From Spirosoma sp. (lineage in GTDB: Bacteria; Bacteroidota; Bacteroidia; Cytophagales; Spirosomataceae): DNA of 47,911 bases. Below are positions 1 to 9,356 of this stretch, piece by piece. Positions within the stretch are counted from its first letter, which is position 1; each line of letters opens with the position of its first letter. The notes below the pieces were generated by a model, which had not been told where the DNA came from, ran no database searches, and was given only the letters and a program-made list of their open reading frames with translations. The position numbers were made by a program, and so were the translations under genes. Location of the stretch: the NCBI GenBank assembly GCA_014377625.1, contig JACMPG010000109.1:1-47911 (forward strand), read 5' to 3'.

Positions 1-217
1 ATTGGTCGGTGTAATAATGGATGACCGACGGGCGATGCGCGTTCTCTTCAACGACCCAGAAACCACCGGCAAAGGGCGGGGCTGGCTGGCGAAGACGGCT
101 CTGAATCTGGCGGGCGTGGATACTACTCCAGGTCCCGGTGGCGGGCGGTACCGGATCGGAAATCTGCCCGAAGACAGTTCCGACCGATACCGCAAACACA
201 AGCAGGTGCGTTTGCAT
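1..217 (-). CDS. partial small secreted hypothetical protein (3' end outside window)
   Basis: Minus-strand reading from CAT at 215-217 is open to the window edge: MQTHLLVFAVSVGTVFGQISDPVPPATGTWSSIHARQIQSRLRQPAPPFAGGFWVVEENAHRPSVIHYYTDQ; signal-peptide-like N-terminus. More plausible than the + strand ORF 2..223. Confidence 0.5.
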   Translation of the reverse strand, partial: MQTHLLVFAVSVGTVFGQISDPVPPATGTWSSIHARQIQSRLRQPAPPFAGGFWVVEENAHRPSVIHYYTDQ

Positions 218-336
218 GATTAAGGAAAGTATGGTGTGGAGAGAAGAACCAAACCGGATTGCGCCGGGCTGGTATTGCTTAGTCGCAGAAGAGTCCGGTT
301 AGGGAAACAACTGAAAAACTTCTTTTGGCAAGCCTG

Positions 337-846
337 CTACTTCGGGTAATTGAGATGCTGTTTCACCTTCCGGATCTGGCGCAGGTGTCGGTCCATATAA
401 CTCCACTGGTAGATGTAAATCTGGTGCATGTTACGCGGAAATTTCGAGCCGGTTCGTTCGTAATATATCCGCATATCGGTTTGGGTGGTGTCAGCAAAAC
501 CGATGGCGAGGTCGCGCTTTGCCAGAAAGAACGTCAGGTTGTTTTTACCGCTGAGTAAACCCGTTGGCCGCGCAAAGTCGGGGGCAGTATACGGTTTATC
601 TTCTATGATAAACTCACGGTAGTACTTATCTGGATCGGCAGTTGTGGCGGTTATAAGGTCGGGGTAGGGTGCGTTTCGGATGCCTTCGCCAATTTCGCGG
701 GCAACCGCAATCTCCCCGTTCCCAGATGCTCAACCACCTCGGTAATACTCCGGCGTTCGGGCGACTCGCGGAAGTACCACTGCGCATTGGTTAGGTTTTC
801 AACCTCGCGGGTCAGATCGTTGCAGGTCCGGCGCAGGTTATCGTCG
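337..846 (-). pseudogene. DinB-family protein remnant, frameshifted and N-terminally truncated
   Basis: Minus strand gives ...EVENLTNAQWYFRESPERRSITEVVEHLG | (frame change near 719-722) | NGEIAVAREIGEGIRNAPYPDLITATTADPDKYYREFIIEDKPYTAPDFARPTGLLSGKNNLTFFLAKRDLAIGFADTTQTDMRIYYERTGSKFPRNMHQIYIYQWSYMDRHLRQIRKVKQHLNYPK*, a DinB-like helix-bundle pattern split over two frames. Confidence 0.65.
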
Positions 847-1030
847 TCAAAAATGGTCCGCATCAGCACCGCCGGAAACTCACGGTGCAAACTCGTTACC
901 GCCTGAATACCATCACGACCGGGCAGGTCAATATCCATCAGAATCACATCGGGCTGAAGCTCGTACGTCTGGTCATTGGCCCGCAGAAAATTGCCGAAGG
1001 CGCCCACCAGTTCACAGCTGACCGCCCACA
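847..1030 (-). pseudogene. internal fragment of a response-regulator receiver domain
   Basis: ORF 651..1097(-) contains CELVGAFGNFLRANDQTYELQPDVILMDIDLPGRDGIQAVTSLHREFPAVLMRTIFDDD, receiver core with phospho-Asp motif; lacks its N-terminus and the rest of the receiver/HTH and runs directly into the DinB remnant. Confidence 0.6.
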
Positions 1031-1112
1031 GCTGAACGGGCAACACGCAAAGGTAAGCAGAACAGAATCTGGCGTCTATCCCATAAAAGGGGGACAAGCG
1101 GGACCCGGGAGG

Positions 1113-1904
1113 CTACTTACTCAGCCGCGCCGTGAGCAGCCACCTATACGTGTCGATGGGAATGGGCAGGCCGTTGGGCTGGATCTGGAGGTACATCAGG
1201 TGCAGATGCGTGGGTGAGCGGCTTTTGTAGGCGTTCAGGCCCGAACGCCCCATCTCCGCAATTTTGTCGCCCGCCTGCACCCATTGCCCCGGCACTACCA
1301 TCACTTCGTTGTTGTGGGCGTAATAAAACAAGCCGTTGAGCGTAGGGTCATAAATCCAGATCCAGTTACCACCCCGGTACTCCGACCCCACCAGCCAGTC
1401 GGTCTCTACGCCCAGCACCAGCCCGTTGCTCATCGACAGTACATCGACGGGTTCACGGGTACGGTCATCCAGCACATCCTGATTGCGGTCGCGAACAAAA
1501 ATATCCTGCGCCGGGTGGCTACCCTTAACTTTGAAATCGAACAAATCGAAGCCCGCGTTTCGGTAGCCCTCTCCGTGGGTACCGCCAATGGCCGAGGGGC
1601 TATAGCCCCGGATGGGAAAGGCAAAGTACCGCCCCGTCCGGCGCAGGCTGTCGCGCTGGAGTGAGTCGGGCCAGCGGCTGTCGTTGCTTTTAAACCGTTG
1701 TTGTAAACCCAGCATGACGGTACTGAAGGCCCGTCGGGCCGAGTCGGGAGTGAGACTACGCTCCCGAATGTTAACGTAAATGGTCTGGAATTGCTGGCAA
1801 TAACTATAGACCGTTGGCTGAGCTATATGGCTGTATACCGTCTGCGAGGATGCGGCATTCAGACTTCCTATCAACACTGCCCCCAAAATACCGGCTACCC
1901 GCAT
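1113..1904 (-). CDS. M23 family metallopeptidase (LytM-like), secreted
   Basis: Peptidase_M23-like core GLFYYAHNNEVMVVPGQWVQAGDKIAEMGRSGLNAYKSRSPTHLHLMYLQ; signal peptide from internal Met MRVAGILGAVLIGSLNAASSQ (ORF extends to 2000). Confidence 0.8.
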   Translation of the reverse strand: MRVAGILGAVLIGSLNAASSQTVYSHIAQPTVYSYCQQFQTIYVNIRERSLTPDSARRAFSTVMLGLQQRFKSNDSRWPDSLQRDSLRRTGRYFAFPIRGYSPSAIGGTHGEGYRNAGFDLFDFKVKGSHPAQDIFVRDRNQDVLDDRTREPVDVLSMSNGLVLGVETDWLVGSEYRGGNWIWIYDPTLNGLFYYAHNNEVMVVPGQWVQAGDKIAEMGRSGLNAYKSRSPTHLHLMYLQIQPNGLPIPIDTYRWLLTARLSK

Positions 1905-2001
1905 GAGTACTACCACCTTACTGTTCACTCTTTTATCCGCATTATATAAAGCGGCTAAAATTACGCAGAAAACGGCACGTAACGCGAAACGAAACCTCAC
2001 A

Positions 2002-2685
2002 CTACGGGCAAACGATTTTGTAGAACGTATAGCTAACCGTAATAGCCGTGTAAGTATAGCTGTCTTTTAGGGCGGGGTTACTCTGGGCAACTTTGCTGGT
2101 AGTTGCGCCGAAGGTAACGTCGCCAAGGCCGTCCAGGTAATCGTTGTTGGTAAAGCGCGTGCCAAACTCCGCGCCGATGCTCCAGGGGCGCTTGATCTCA
2201 TATTTTACGCCCACACCCAGCGGAAAATTCAGGTATCCCCGCGCCCGCACTACCGAGTTGCGCACACTGAACAGGCCCATGCCCGCAAACACGTAGGGCG
2301 TCCAGTTTTTGACCGTAGGCAGGTTTTTGTAGTTCAGGAAATTATATTGCAGATCAACGGTGGCTTCGCTGATGCGGCTATTGAACGAATAATCGCGGGC
2401 CAGTTGCAGGGGGTCACGACTGGCGCGGTCCTCGCCCCGGATGCCACCAATGGCCAGACCCACCCGGGTCGAAAACGAACGGGTGGCATTATACCGGAAG
2501 AATATATTGGCCGCCGGACTGTAAAAACGCGGGTTTAGTGCGGGCAGTACGTCGCCTTTGTAGAGCATACCACCCAGCCCACCCCCAACCTCAATCTTCT
2601 GAGCCTGACAGGTACTGGTAGCAATCCCCGTACTAAAAAAAAGCCCGGCCACAATCAGCCGGGCTATCTGTATGCTTCGTACCAT
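2002..2685 (-). CDS. DUF6089/PorG-like outer-membrane beta-barrel protein
   Basis: Signal peptide MVRSIQIARLIVAGLFFSTGIATSTCQAQ, repeated amphipathic strands, ends ...YTFYKIVCP; next to NAD kinase and CBS genes as commonly seen for DUF6089 genes. Confidence 0.6.
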   Translation of the reverse strand: MVRSIQIARLIVAGLFFSTGIATSTCQAQKIEVGGGLGGMLYKGDVLPALNPRFYSPAANIFFRYNATRSFSTRVGLAIGGIRGEDRASRDPLQLARDYSFNSRISEATVDLQYNFLNYKNLPTVKNWTPYVFAGMGLFSVRNSVVRARGYLNFPLGVGVKYEIKRPWSIGAEFGTRFTNNDYLDGLGDVTFGATTSKVAQSNPALKDSYTYTAITVSYTFYKIVCP

Positions 2686-2711
2686 AAAACTAAGCGGTTT
2701 CCCTGTTGGCC

Positions 2712-3692
2712 TTACCGAATTGGCGGACACTTGATCTTGCTGGGAATAATATACTGGATCGAAAACTGGGTGAGCAGGTATCCATCCTGTAGCGTACCCT
2801 TCTGCCCGCGCACCTCGGTCTGGAACACATCTGGATTACTGGTAAACAACTGCTGCGCTACCGTGTAGCGATCCACGTTAACCCGGGCCGCGTCACGCTC
2901 AAACCGGCGGTCCGACATGATTGTCCCCAGGCCCTGCACGGCTTCGGGACTGGGGTAGTTGCCACCTACGTCGTCGAGGTAGTCGGTAAAGGTGTAGCGA
3001 AAGCCCAGTTCGCCCCCAATGGTGAAGTTGTCGTTGAGCCGGTAACGCATCCCAAACCCTACCGGAATGGCCATTGTCACGAGCGAGTACGGTTTATCGT
3101 AGCCGGGTTGACCCTGCCCTTCGGTACGCAGCGGCTGGAGTTTCACCCACTTCCGGGCTTCGTATTCGCCGTTGTTGTTATTGGTTGCGGTGGGGGTGCG
3201 GGCTTCGGGACTGTGGGCCAGCAGGGCCAGGCCACCAAAGATATACGGCGTTAGTTTGGCACGCCGGTCGGGTGTGCGGCCATCGGCAACTAAGTTATAG
3301 ATACCCGTCACGGCAAACTCTTTAAGATCGTTTCTAAAATGCAGGTTACGGGCATACTGTGCAGCAAACAGGCTGGAATTTCCCTTGCTGAAGGTGTAAT
3401 CGTCGCCCGATATTCTGGCCCACGTAAAGGTAGCGCGGGCGGCAAAGTTGGGCGTAAACTGGCGCGAATAGCCGATACCAACGTTCCAGCGGGGCATGAT
3501 AAAGGTAGACTTGATAACCTTTCGGTAGCCTGCCAGTTCGCCGTAGTAATGCGAAGAACCCGCCATGAATGATACCGACGAATAAGGTGCAAACCGAGTA
3601 TTGGGCCGGCGTTGGGCCAGTCCCGGCGTCAGTTGCCCCACCAGTAGAAACAGGGCTGTCAGGCCAGTCAGTACATACTGATAATTTTTCAT
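2712..3692 (-). CDS. DUF6089/PorG-like outer-membrane beta-barrel protein (tandem paralog)
   Basis: MKNYQYVLTGLTALFLLVGQLTPGLAQRRPNTRFAPYSSVSFMAGSSHYYGELAGYRK...; C-terminal KIKCPPIR parallels KIVCP of the neighbour. Confidence 0.65.
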   Translation of the reverse strand: MKNYQYVLTGLTALFLLVGQLTPGLAQRRPNTRFAPYSSVSFMAGSSHYYGELAGYRKVIKSTFIMPRWNVGIGYSRQFTPNFAARATFTWARISGDDYTFSKGNSSLFAAQYARNLHFRNDLKEFAVTGIYNLVADGRTPDRRAKLTPYIFGGLALLAHSPEARTPTATNNNNGEYEARKWVKLQPLRTEGQGQPGYDKPYSLVTMAIPVGFGMRYRLNDNFTIGGELGFRYTFTDYLDDVGGNYPSPEAVQGLGTIMSDRRFERDAARVNVDRYTVAQQLFTSNPDVFQTEVRGQKGTLQDGYLLTQFSIQYIIPSKIKCPPIR

Positions 3693-3825
3693 AAAGCGTA
3701 AAATCAAGTGAATCAACCGGGATTTAGCGGTGAGGCTAACCCTTTTCCAAACGGAAGCAACGGGTGCTTTATTGGCAGACTTATCAAAAAACATGCCATA
3801 GCCCACGTATGAATCCTCTCTTGAT

Positions 3826-4707
3826 CTACACCCGATTTCGAATATCCCAGCCCCAGTTAAGCTTAGTGCGTAGCGTATTGAGAAAGCCACCTTCACTAAG
3901 TTTTACCAGACGGGCTTTGAAGGATTCTTTTTGCAGGCTAATGCGTACAGATGTCTCGACGGTGAACGAGCGGGAATCGAGGGCGGCCAGAAAATTGCCA
4001 CTACGGCTCTCTACCTCAAACGCCAGCTGGCAGGTGTCCATTACCACCATAGGGCGCACGTTGAGGTTGTGCGGACTGATGGGCGTGATAATAAAATTGT
4101 TGGTTTGGGGTAGCAACACCGGTCCGCCACAACTGAGCGAATAGCCCGTGGAGCCAGAAGGCGTGCAAACAATCAGCCCGTCGGCCCAGTAGGAGTTCAG
4201 AAACTCGCCATCGAGGTAGGCATGCACCGTAATCATTGACGACGTCTGGGTGCGGGTAATGGTGAAGTCATTTAGCCCAAACGGCAGATGTCCGAAAATA
4301 TCCTGACTGGGCCGGACGCTGACCAGGGTACGCTCGTCGAGGGTGAACTGCTCGCTATACAGCGCATCAATCATGAGCCGGATGGTGTTGGGAGCCACGG
4401 TAGCCAGAAAACCGAGCCGCCCAATATTGATCCCCACAATGGGAATTTGCCGGTCGCCCACGTGCGTCACGGCATCGAGCAGGGTACCGTCGCCACCGAG
4501 GCTGAAGATAAAGTCGGCTTCGGTTACGCCTTCTGCAACCGAATACGTCTCGGTGCTATAATGCACTACGTCGGCAGCATCCAGAAACTCGCGGTATTCC
4601 TGCGAAAGAATCACCTCGGCCTGCCGTTTGGCCAGCTCATCGAACATTGACTGAATGTACGGTCGGGCCTGTTCGGGGAAATTTCGCCCGTGAATGGCAA
4701 TTTTCAT
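3826..4707 (-). CDS. nadK: NAD kinase
   Basis: MKIAIHGRNF..., GGDGTLLDAV motif, GINIGRLGFLA, NDFTITR, DGLIVCTPSGSTGYSLSCGGP; start moved to 4707 from ORF start 4776. Confidence 0.92.
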   Translation of the reverse strand: MKIAIHGRNFPEQARPYIQSMFDELAKRQAEVILSQEYREFLDAADVVHYSTETYSVAEGVTEADFIFSLGGDGTLLDAVTHVGDRQIPIVGINIGRLGFLATVAPNTIRLMIDALYSEQFTLDERTLVSVRPSQDIFGHLPFGLNDFTITRTQTSSMITVHAYLDGEFLNSYWADGLIVCTPSGSTGYSLSCGGPVLLPQTNNFIITPISPHNLNVRPMVVMDTCQLAFEVESRSGNFLAALDSRSFTVETSVRISLQKESFKARLVKLSEGGFLNTLRTKLNWGWDIRNRV

Positions 4708-4735
4708 AAAGAAGGGGTAAAAGGAGTAGGTAGTA

Positions 4736-4818
4736 GGAGGGATAAAGGGTAAAAAGGGTAGGGAGTAAGTTTGCATTAGCCACCTACTCCCTACCCCTTT
4801 TACCCTTTATCCCTCTCA
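4736..4818. repeat. long imperfect inverted repeat between nadK and the CBS gene
   Basis: gagggataaagggtaaaaagggtagggagtaag ... cacctactccctaccccttttaccctttatccctctc: ~33-bp arms, short loop. Confidence 0.75.
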
Positions 4819-5487
4819 TTACGTATTCAGGTAGCGAAGGAGGGAATCGAGCCGGTCCTGGTCGATGCTTTCGACGGGGGTGTTGGCAAAGGCGGCTTCG
4901 ATCTGGTAGCCGAAGCGTTCGAGCGTCGAGATCACCGCCGTAATATTGCGCCGGTTCAGCTTGAGCGTCAGCCGCGAGCGGTCGGGCATTCCATAAGACG
5001 CGCTGGAAAAATAGCTGCTGATAATCTTGACGTTGTTGGACTCAACCAGCCGACTGATTTCGGTGAGTGAGTAGTCGCGCTCGTTGAGGTTCAGGATCAG
5101 AATGGCTCCGGCCTCCTGCACACCAAGTTCCTGGGCAAACTGCCGGATGAGTTCGCTGGCCGACACCGTACCGATGAACTCACGACCTTCGTTCAGCACC
5201 GCCACTACGTCCATTCGGTGCTGAATTATCAGACTCAGGATTTCGTACAGGTGCTGATTTTCAAAAACATAGACCTGCTCAAACAGCCGCATAACATTAC
5301 TCAGCGGCTGCGTGTCGTCCGGTATGTCCATGAGCAATTCTTCGGTCACTACGCCCCGGTATTCGCCCTGATCGGTCAGGACGAGCTGGCCAATGTGGTG
5401 CTCCTGCATCCAGTCTAAGGCCTGCCCCACCGAGTCGGAGGATTTCAGGGCCGGAATCATGGGGTCGATAAGTTCGGTTGCCAGCAT
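4819..5487 (-). CDS. CBS-domain protein
   Basis: Two CBS-like units (MLATELIDPMIPALKSSDSVGQALDWMQEHHIGQLVLTDQGEYRGVVTEELL... and RMDVVAVLNEGREFIGTVSASELI) followed by an ACT-like tail. Confidence 0.85.
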   Translation of the reverse strand: MLATELIDPMIPALKSSDSVGQALDWMQEHHIGQLVLTDQGEYRGVVTEELLMDIPDDTQPLSNVMRLFEQVYVFENQHLYEILSLIIQHRMDVVAVLNEGREFIGTVSASELIRQFAQELGVQEAGAILILNLNERDYSLTEISRLVESNNVKIISSYFSSASYGMPDRSRLTLKLNRRNITAVISTLERFGYQIEAAFANTPVESIDQDRLDSLLRYLNT

Positions 5488-5563
5488 ATAGATAGTAATG
5501 TCTCTGAAGCGTGTACGACAGAAAACTACGGATTATTAATCAGAGTTTCAAAAACAGCAGGTA

Positions 5564-5591
5564 GTAGTAGCCCGGACGTCCGGGCTACTAC
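5564..5591. repeat. perfect 28-bp palindrome
   Basis: GTAGTAGCCCGGACGTCCGGGCTACTAC; each half is the reverse complement of the other. Confidence 0.85.
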
Positions 5592-5604
5592 CACATCATT
5601 CGGG

Positions 5605-6390
5605 TTACGCTACCGCCAACTGCTCACTACCAACCGGGTGGCGGGCCAGCCAGTTATCGAGGAGTTCGTTGAACCGGGCGGGGCATTCCATCATGGGCGC
5701 GTGACAGCAATGATCGATAAAGTGCAGCTCGGAATTTTTGATAAGCCGGTTAAACTCGTGACCCACGTTAGCGGGCGTAATGGTATCGTTCAGTCCCCAG
5801 ACCAGCAGCGTAGGTACATTGATTTTATGCAGGTCCTTCCCTACATTATTTCGCTGCGCCGACTTGGCAATACCCACTATACTCATGCACTTGGGAATAC
5901 TGCTCGTGATTTCGAACACCTCGTCGATGAGTTCTTTGGAAGCCACTTTGGGGTCGTAGAACGTGTAGGCTACGCGTTCGGCAATGTAGTCGTAACTGCC
6001 GCGCTTGGGAAACGAACCACCCATACCGTTCTCAAACAGTCCCGAACTGCCCGTCAGCACCAGCCGACACACCTGCTCGGGATTGCGAAAGGTGTACAGA
6101 ATGGCCAGGTGACCACCCAGTGAGTTGCCCAGCAGGGTCAGCTCGTGCAGGTTTTTCTGGGCCACAAACCGCTCCACATAGGCCAGTAATCCATCCAGAC
6201 TGGCTTCGCGAAGGGGCATTTCATAAATGGGCAGCATGGGGATAATGACCCGGTAACGACCCGAGAAGGTCTGAATCACATCATCCCAGTTACTGAGCGC
6301 GCCAAACAGACCATGTAGCAGCAGCAGCACCTCGCCCTGCCCCTCTTCCACATAATGGAAACCTGCTTCTTCTTTAATCGTGTAGGTCAT
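5605..6390 (-). CDS. alpha/beta hydrolase
   Basis: LLLLHGLFGALSNWDD, LLGNSLGGHLA nucleophile elbow, catalytic His region DHCCHAPMMECP. Confidence 0.9.
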   Translation of the reverse strand: MTYTIKEEAGFHYVEEGQGEVLLLLHGLFGALSNWDDVIQTFSGRYRVIIPMLPIYEMPLREASLDGLLAYVERFVAQKNLHELTLLGNSLGGHLAILYTFRNPEQVCRLVLTGSSGLFENGMGGSFPKRGSYDYIAERVAYTFYDPKVASKELIDEVFEITSSIPKCMSIVGIAKSAQRNNVGKDLHKINVPTLLVWGLNDTITPANVGHEFNRLIKNSELHFIDHCCHAPMMECPARFNELLDNWLARHPVGSEQLAVA

Positions 6391-6646
6391 ACGTCCTGCT
6401 TAAATCAATGGGTGGCTTATTTACGTTGGAATGTCAACACCCGTTTCTGCAAAAATACTAATTTCTCAAAAAAAGAGAAAATAACGATAACCCACCTACT
6501 GACAATCAATTATTTAACATTCGGCCAACTGCCTTTAATACTATTTCTCAAACCCCACTTAGCCGGTAATTGGTTCTGTTTCTGCCAGTTGGCGGGCAGA
6601 ACCCGTATTTTTAGAGGCACAAACGTTCGTGTCTGAGTTGTTTAGT

Positions 6647-7918
6647 ATGTCTTCCAATCCTTCCGTTCTGATTATAGGAGCCGGCATTGCCGGTCTGAGT
6701 TGCGCCGTTTATCTCAAGCAGGCGGGCATCAATGCCCACGTTCTCGACGCTGCCGACAGCGTGGGCGGGCGCGTCCGTACCGATGTAGTGGACGGTTTCC
6801 GGCTCGACCGGGGGTTTCAGATCCTGCTCACGGCCTACCCCGAAGCCCGGCGGCTACTCAACTATGACGCGCTTGATCTGCGCCCCTTCCGGTCCGGCGC
6901 ACTCATCCGCCACAATGAACCCGGCAGTTCAACCGCCTGGCTGAAACTACTCAACCCGCTGCACGAGCCGCTGTCGGTGTTCCGAACCCTAACTTCGCCG
7001 GTGGGTTCGCTGGCCGACAAGTTCCGTATTCTTGACCTCGTATTCCAGACACAACGTAAAAGCATCAGCAAAATCTTTGCGCAGACGCCCATTACAACGA
7101 TGGCCCTGCTGCACGATATGGGCTTTTCGGAAATGATGATTACGCGATTTTTCCGGCCTTTTTTCGGGGGCGTTTTCCTGGAAGATGCGCTGAATACGTC
7201 GAGTAATTTCTTTGAGTTTTGTTTTCGGATGTTCGTAGAGGGCGATGCCACTGTACCGGCACGGGGCATTGGGGGCATTGCCGATCAACTGGCCGCCCGA
7301 CTTTCGCCAGAGCAAATCAGGCTCAACACACTGGTCCGGCAAATCGACGGGACAACCGTCCGGCTCGATTCGGGCGAGACGCTGACCGCCCCCGTAGTGG
7401 TCATGGCGGTCGATGCCGCGCAGGCCGCCCGGCTCACCAACCGCCCCGCCCCGGCCCCCACGGCGTTTAACCACACCACCTGCACGTATTTTGCCGCTCC
7501 GCAGAGTCCTAACGCCGAAAAACTGCTGATACTAAACCCCCGGCGCAGTGCGGCCACTCATAACATGTGCGTCATCAGCGACGTAGCTCCCGATTACGCC
7601 CCCGCCGGTCAGTCGCTGATTTCGGTCAGTACGCAGGGCATGGACACCATTGACGAAGCCGCCCTGACCGCCCGCATCCGGCGCGAACTAACCGACTGGT
7701 TTGGCACCAACGGACCGGCAGGCTCGCCAGCGCAGTGGCGGCACCTGCGCACGTATCACCTGCCCCAGGCCCTACCCGCCTACCCACCCACGAGCCTTCA
7801 GCGAGAGTCGCTGCGCCTGACCGATACCCTCTACCAGTGTGGCGATCAAACCGCTTATCCATCGCTGAACGCAGCGTTGCAGACAGGACGGGAGGTGGCG
7901 GAAGCTATAATTTGGTAG
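6647..7918 (+). CDS. FAD-dependent oxidoreductase / amine-oxidase-like
   Basis: VLIIGAGIAGLSCAVYLKQAGINAHVLDAADSVGGRVRTD dinucleotide-binding motif; C-terminal YQCGDQTAYPSLNAALQTGREVAEAI. Confidence 0.9.
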   Translation: MSSNPSVLIIGAGIAGLSCAVYLKQAGINAHVLDAADSVGGRVRTDVVDGFRLDRGFQILLTAYPEARRLLNYDALDLRPFRSGALIRHNEPGSSTAWLKLLNPLHEPLSVFRTLTSPVGSLADKFRILDLVFQTQRKSISKIFAQTPITTMALLHDMGFSEMMITRFFRPFFGGVFLEDALNTSSNFFEFCFRMFVEGDATVPARGIGGIADQLAARLSPEQIRLNTLVRQIDGTTVRLDSGETLTAPVVVMAVDAAQAARLTNRPAPAPTAFNHTTCTYFAAPQSPNAEKLLILNPRRSAATHNMCVISDVAPDYAPAGQSLISVSTQGMDTIDEAALTARIRRELTDWFGTNGPAGSPAQWRHLRTYHLPQALPAYPPTSLQRESLRLTDTLYQCGDQTAYPSLNAALQTGREVAEAIIW

Positions 7919-7929
7919 GCTTGTACGAC

Positions 7930-9069
7930 CTACTCCCTAAAAAACACCACCAACCCGTCTTTTCCCGCTACGATGATGTCTTTGCGGCCCGTTTTGCGGA
8001 GATCAGCGATGACGAAATAGATACCGGTTCCTTTGCCCGCACCTGCCGAACCGTAGGCGATGGGATGTTTTGTAAACTGACGGCTGGTAGCGTCCCACGT
8101 AAAATAATACAACCCAACCGAGTCGTTGGAACCGGGATCATTGCCGTTGTGCGCACGGAAGCGTTTGCCCGTAATGAGTTCGGGTTTACCATCGCCAGTG
8201 ATGTCGGTCCATTCGAGGGTATGATACTGCGAGTTTTTGTCGTCGATCCCGTGTTTCGTCCAGCCGCGCTGTCCGGATTGTGAGCGGGTCTGTTCGTACC
8301 AGTGCAGGCCGTAGCTGTGGCCCTGTCCCACAATCAGGTCGGTCAGACCATCGGCATTTACATCAGCCACGATAACCGGTATGCTGGCCGTGCCGAGCGA
8401 AAACTCGGGATGCAGCGTCCAGTCGCCGGCGGTGCGGTTAACAGGCGCTTCAAGCCAGCCATCGCTTACGATAAGGTCGCCCCGCCCATCGCCATTGACA
8501 TCGCCAAAGCCCAGCCCATGCCCCTGCGTGGGGGCTACGCTGACGCGCTCAAACACACCGGGTGTTTTGAGTTTGAGGTAGCCAAGCGGTTTGTTGGGCG
8601 TGTTGGGTACAATATCGGGCGTACCATCGGCGTCAACATCCCAGGCGCGGGCCGTTTCTACATTGCCCACCGTCATAATCTCGTGTACGATCCACGGCTT
8701 GTTGGTCAGCACAGCGGGCTTGCCAGGGTTTTCGAGCCATCGTATCGACTTGCCAAACCATCCACCCGTCACAAAGTCTATGTTGCCATCCGCATTGACA
8801 TCCATCGGAATCGTGGAAAAATCGTCGTAATATTCATCGTGCCGGGGCTGGTTGCTGATCAGGTGTCGACGCCTGAATAACGGCCCTTCGTACCAGAAGT
8901 CGCCGGATACCAGATCGAGCGTATCATTATTATCGACGTCGAATACGCCCACCGACTCGAAGCTTTCAGAGGCCACAAAGTAGCGGCTAAACCGAAGTTC
9001 CGGTTCGGGTGGAGCGCAACTGATGCCGGTTAACAGGCTGACGGCGCAGAAGAGGAGGAGTTGTTTCAT
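7930..9069 (-). CDS. FG-GAP/VCBS repeat lipoprotein
   Basis: Lipoprotein-like signal LLLFCAVSLLTGISCAPP; repeats DVDNNDTLDLVSGD, DVNADGNIDFVTGG, DVDADGTPDIVPN, DVNGDGRGDLIVSD, DVNADGLTDLIVGQ, DITGDGKPELITG. Confidence 0.88.
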   Translation of the reverse strand: MKQLLLFCAVSLLTGISCAPPEPELRFSRYFVASESFESVGVFDVDNNDTLDLVSGDFWYEGPLFRRRHLISNQPRHDEYYDDFSTIPMDVNADGNIDFVTGGWFGKSIRWLENPGKPAVLTNKPWIVHEIMTVGNVETARAWDVDADGTPDIVPNTPNKPLGYLKLKTPGVFERVSVAPTQGHGLGFGDVNGDGRGDLIVSDGWLEAPVNRTAGDWTLHPEFSLGTASIPVIVADVNADGLTDLIVGQGHSYGLHWYEQTRSQSGQRGWTKHGIDDKNSQYHTLEWTDITGDGKPELITGKRFRAHNGNDPGSNDSVGLYYFTWDATSRQFTKHPIAYGSAGAGKGTGIYFVIADLRKTGRKDIIVAGKDGLVVFFRE

Positions 9070-9117
9070 GGATGTTTGACGTTACAGGTTGTAATTTAGG
9101 ATTTTTACGAATCTACT

Positions 9118-9270
9118 ATGCCTGTCTGCTTTTTTCTGCTCACTATCGCGCTGCTTAGTTGCCAGCCTGCTCCCCCGTTTCGGTATGCCGGGCCAAAAAT
9201 TGAAGGTATTAATCTGGTAGCTCCTCCCGAGCTGATAAGCGCGTTTGGGATGACAAGTCGCCCTGCTTAA
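9118..9270 (+). pseudogene. truncated 5' copy of the GH113-like gene at 12911
   Basis: 9118-9230 matches 12911-13023 at 109 of 113 positions (my count), then diverges into a premature stop at 9268-9270. Confidence 0.85.
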
Positions 9271-9356
9271 ACCTACCAGTTTCAGCTTACATCCCCTTTT
9301 AAAGGGCTGATTACCAGCCTAAAAATCTCATAATTCACGTGATTTTACGTTTTTAG
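9261..9356 (+). repeat. diverged direct repeat matching 12806-12902
   Basis: ccctgcttaaacctaccagtttcagc...ctgattaccagcctaaaaatctcata... vs ccctgcttaaacctaccgttttcggc...ctgattaccagcctaaaatctcata... Confidence 0.7.

Noticed and set aside
2-223. 73-aa plus-strand ORF at the window start
   Set aside because: The minus strand reads as a signal-peptide-bearing protein open to the window edge, which is more plausible.
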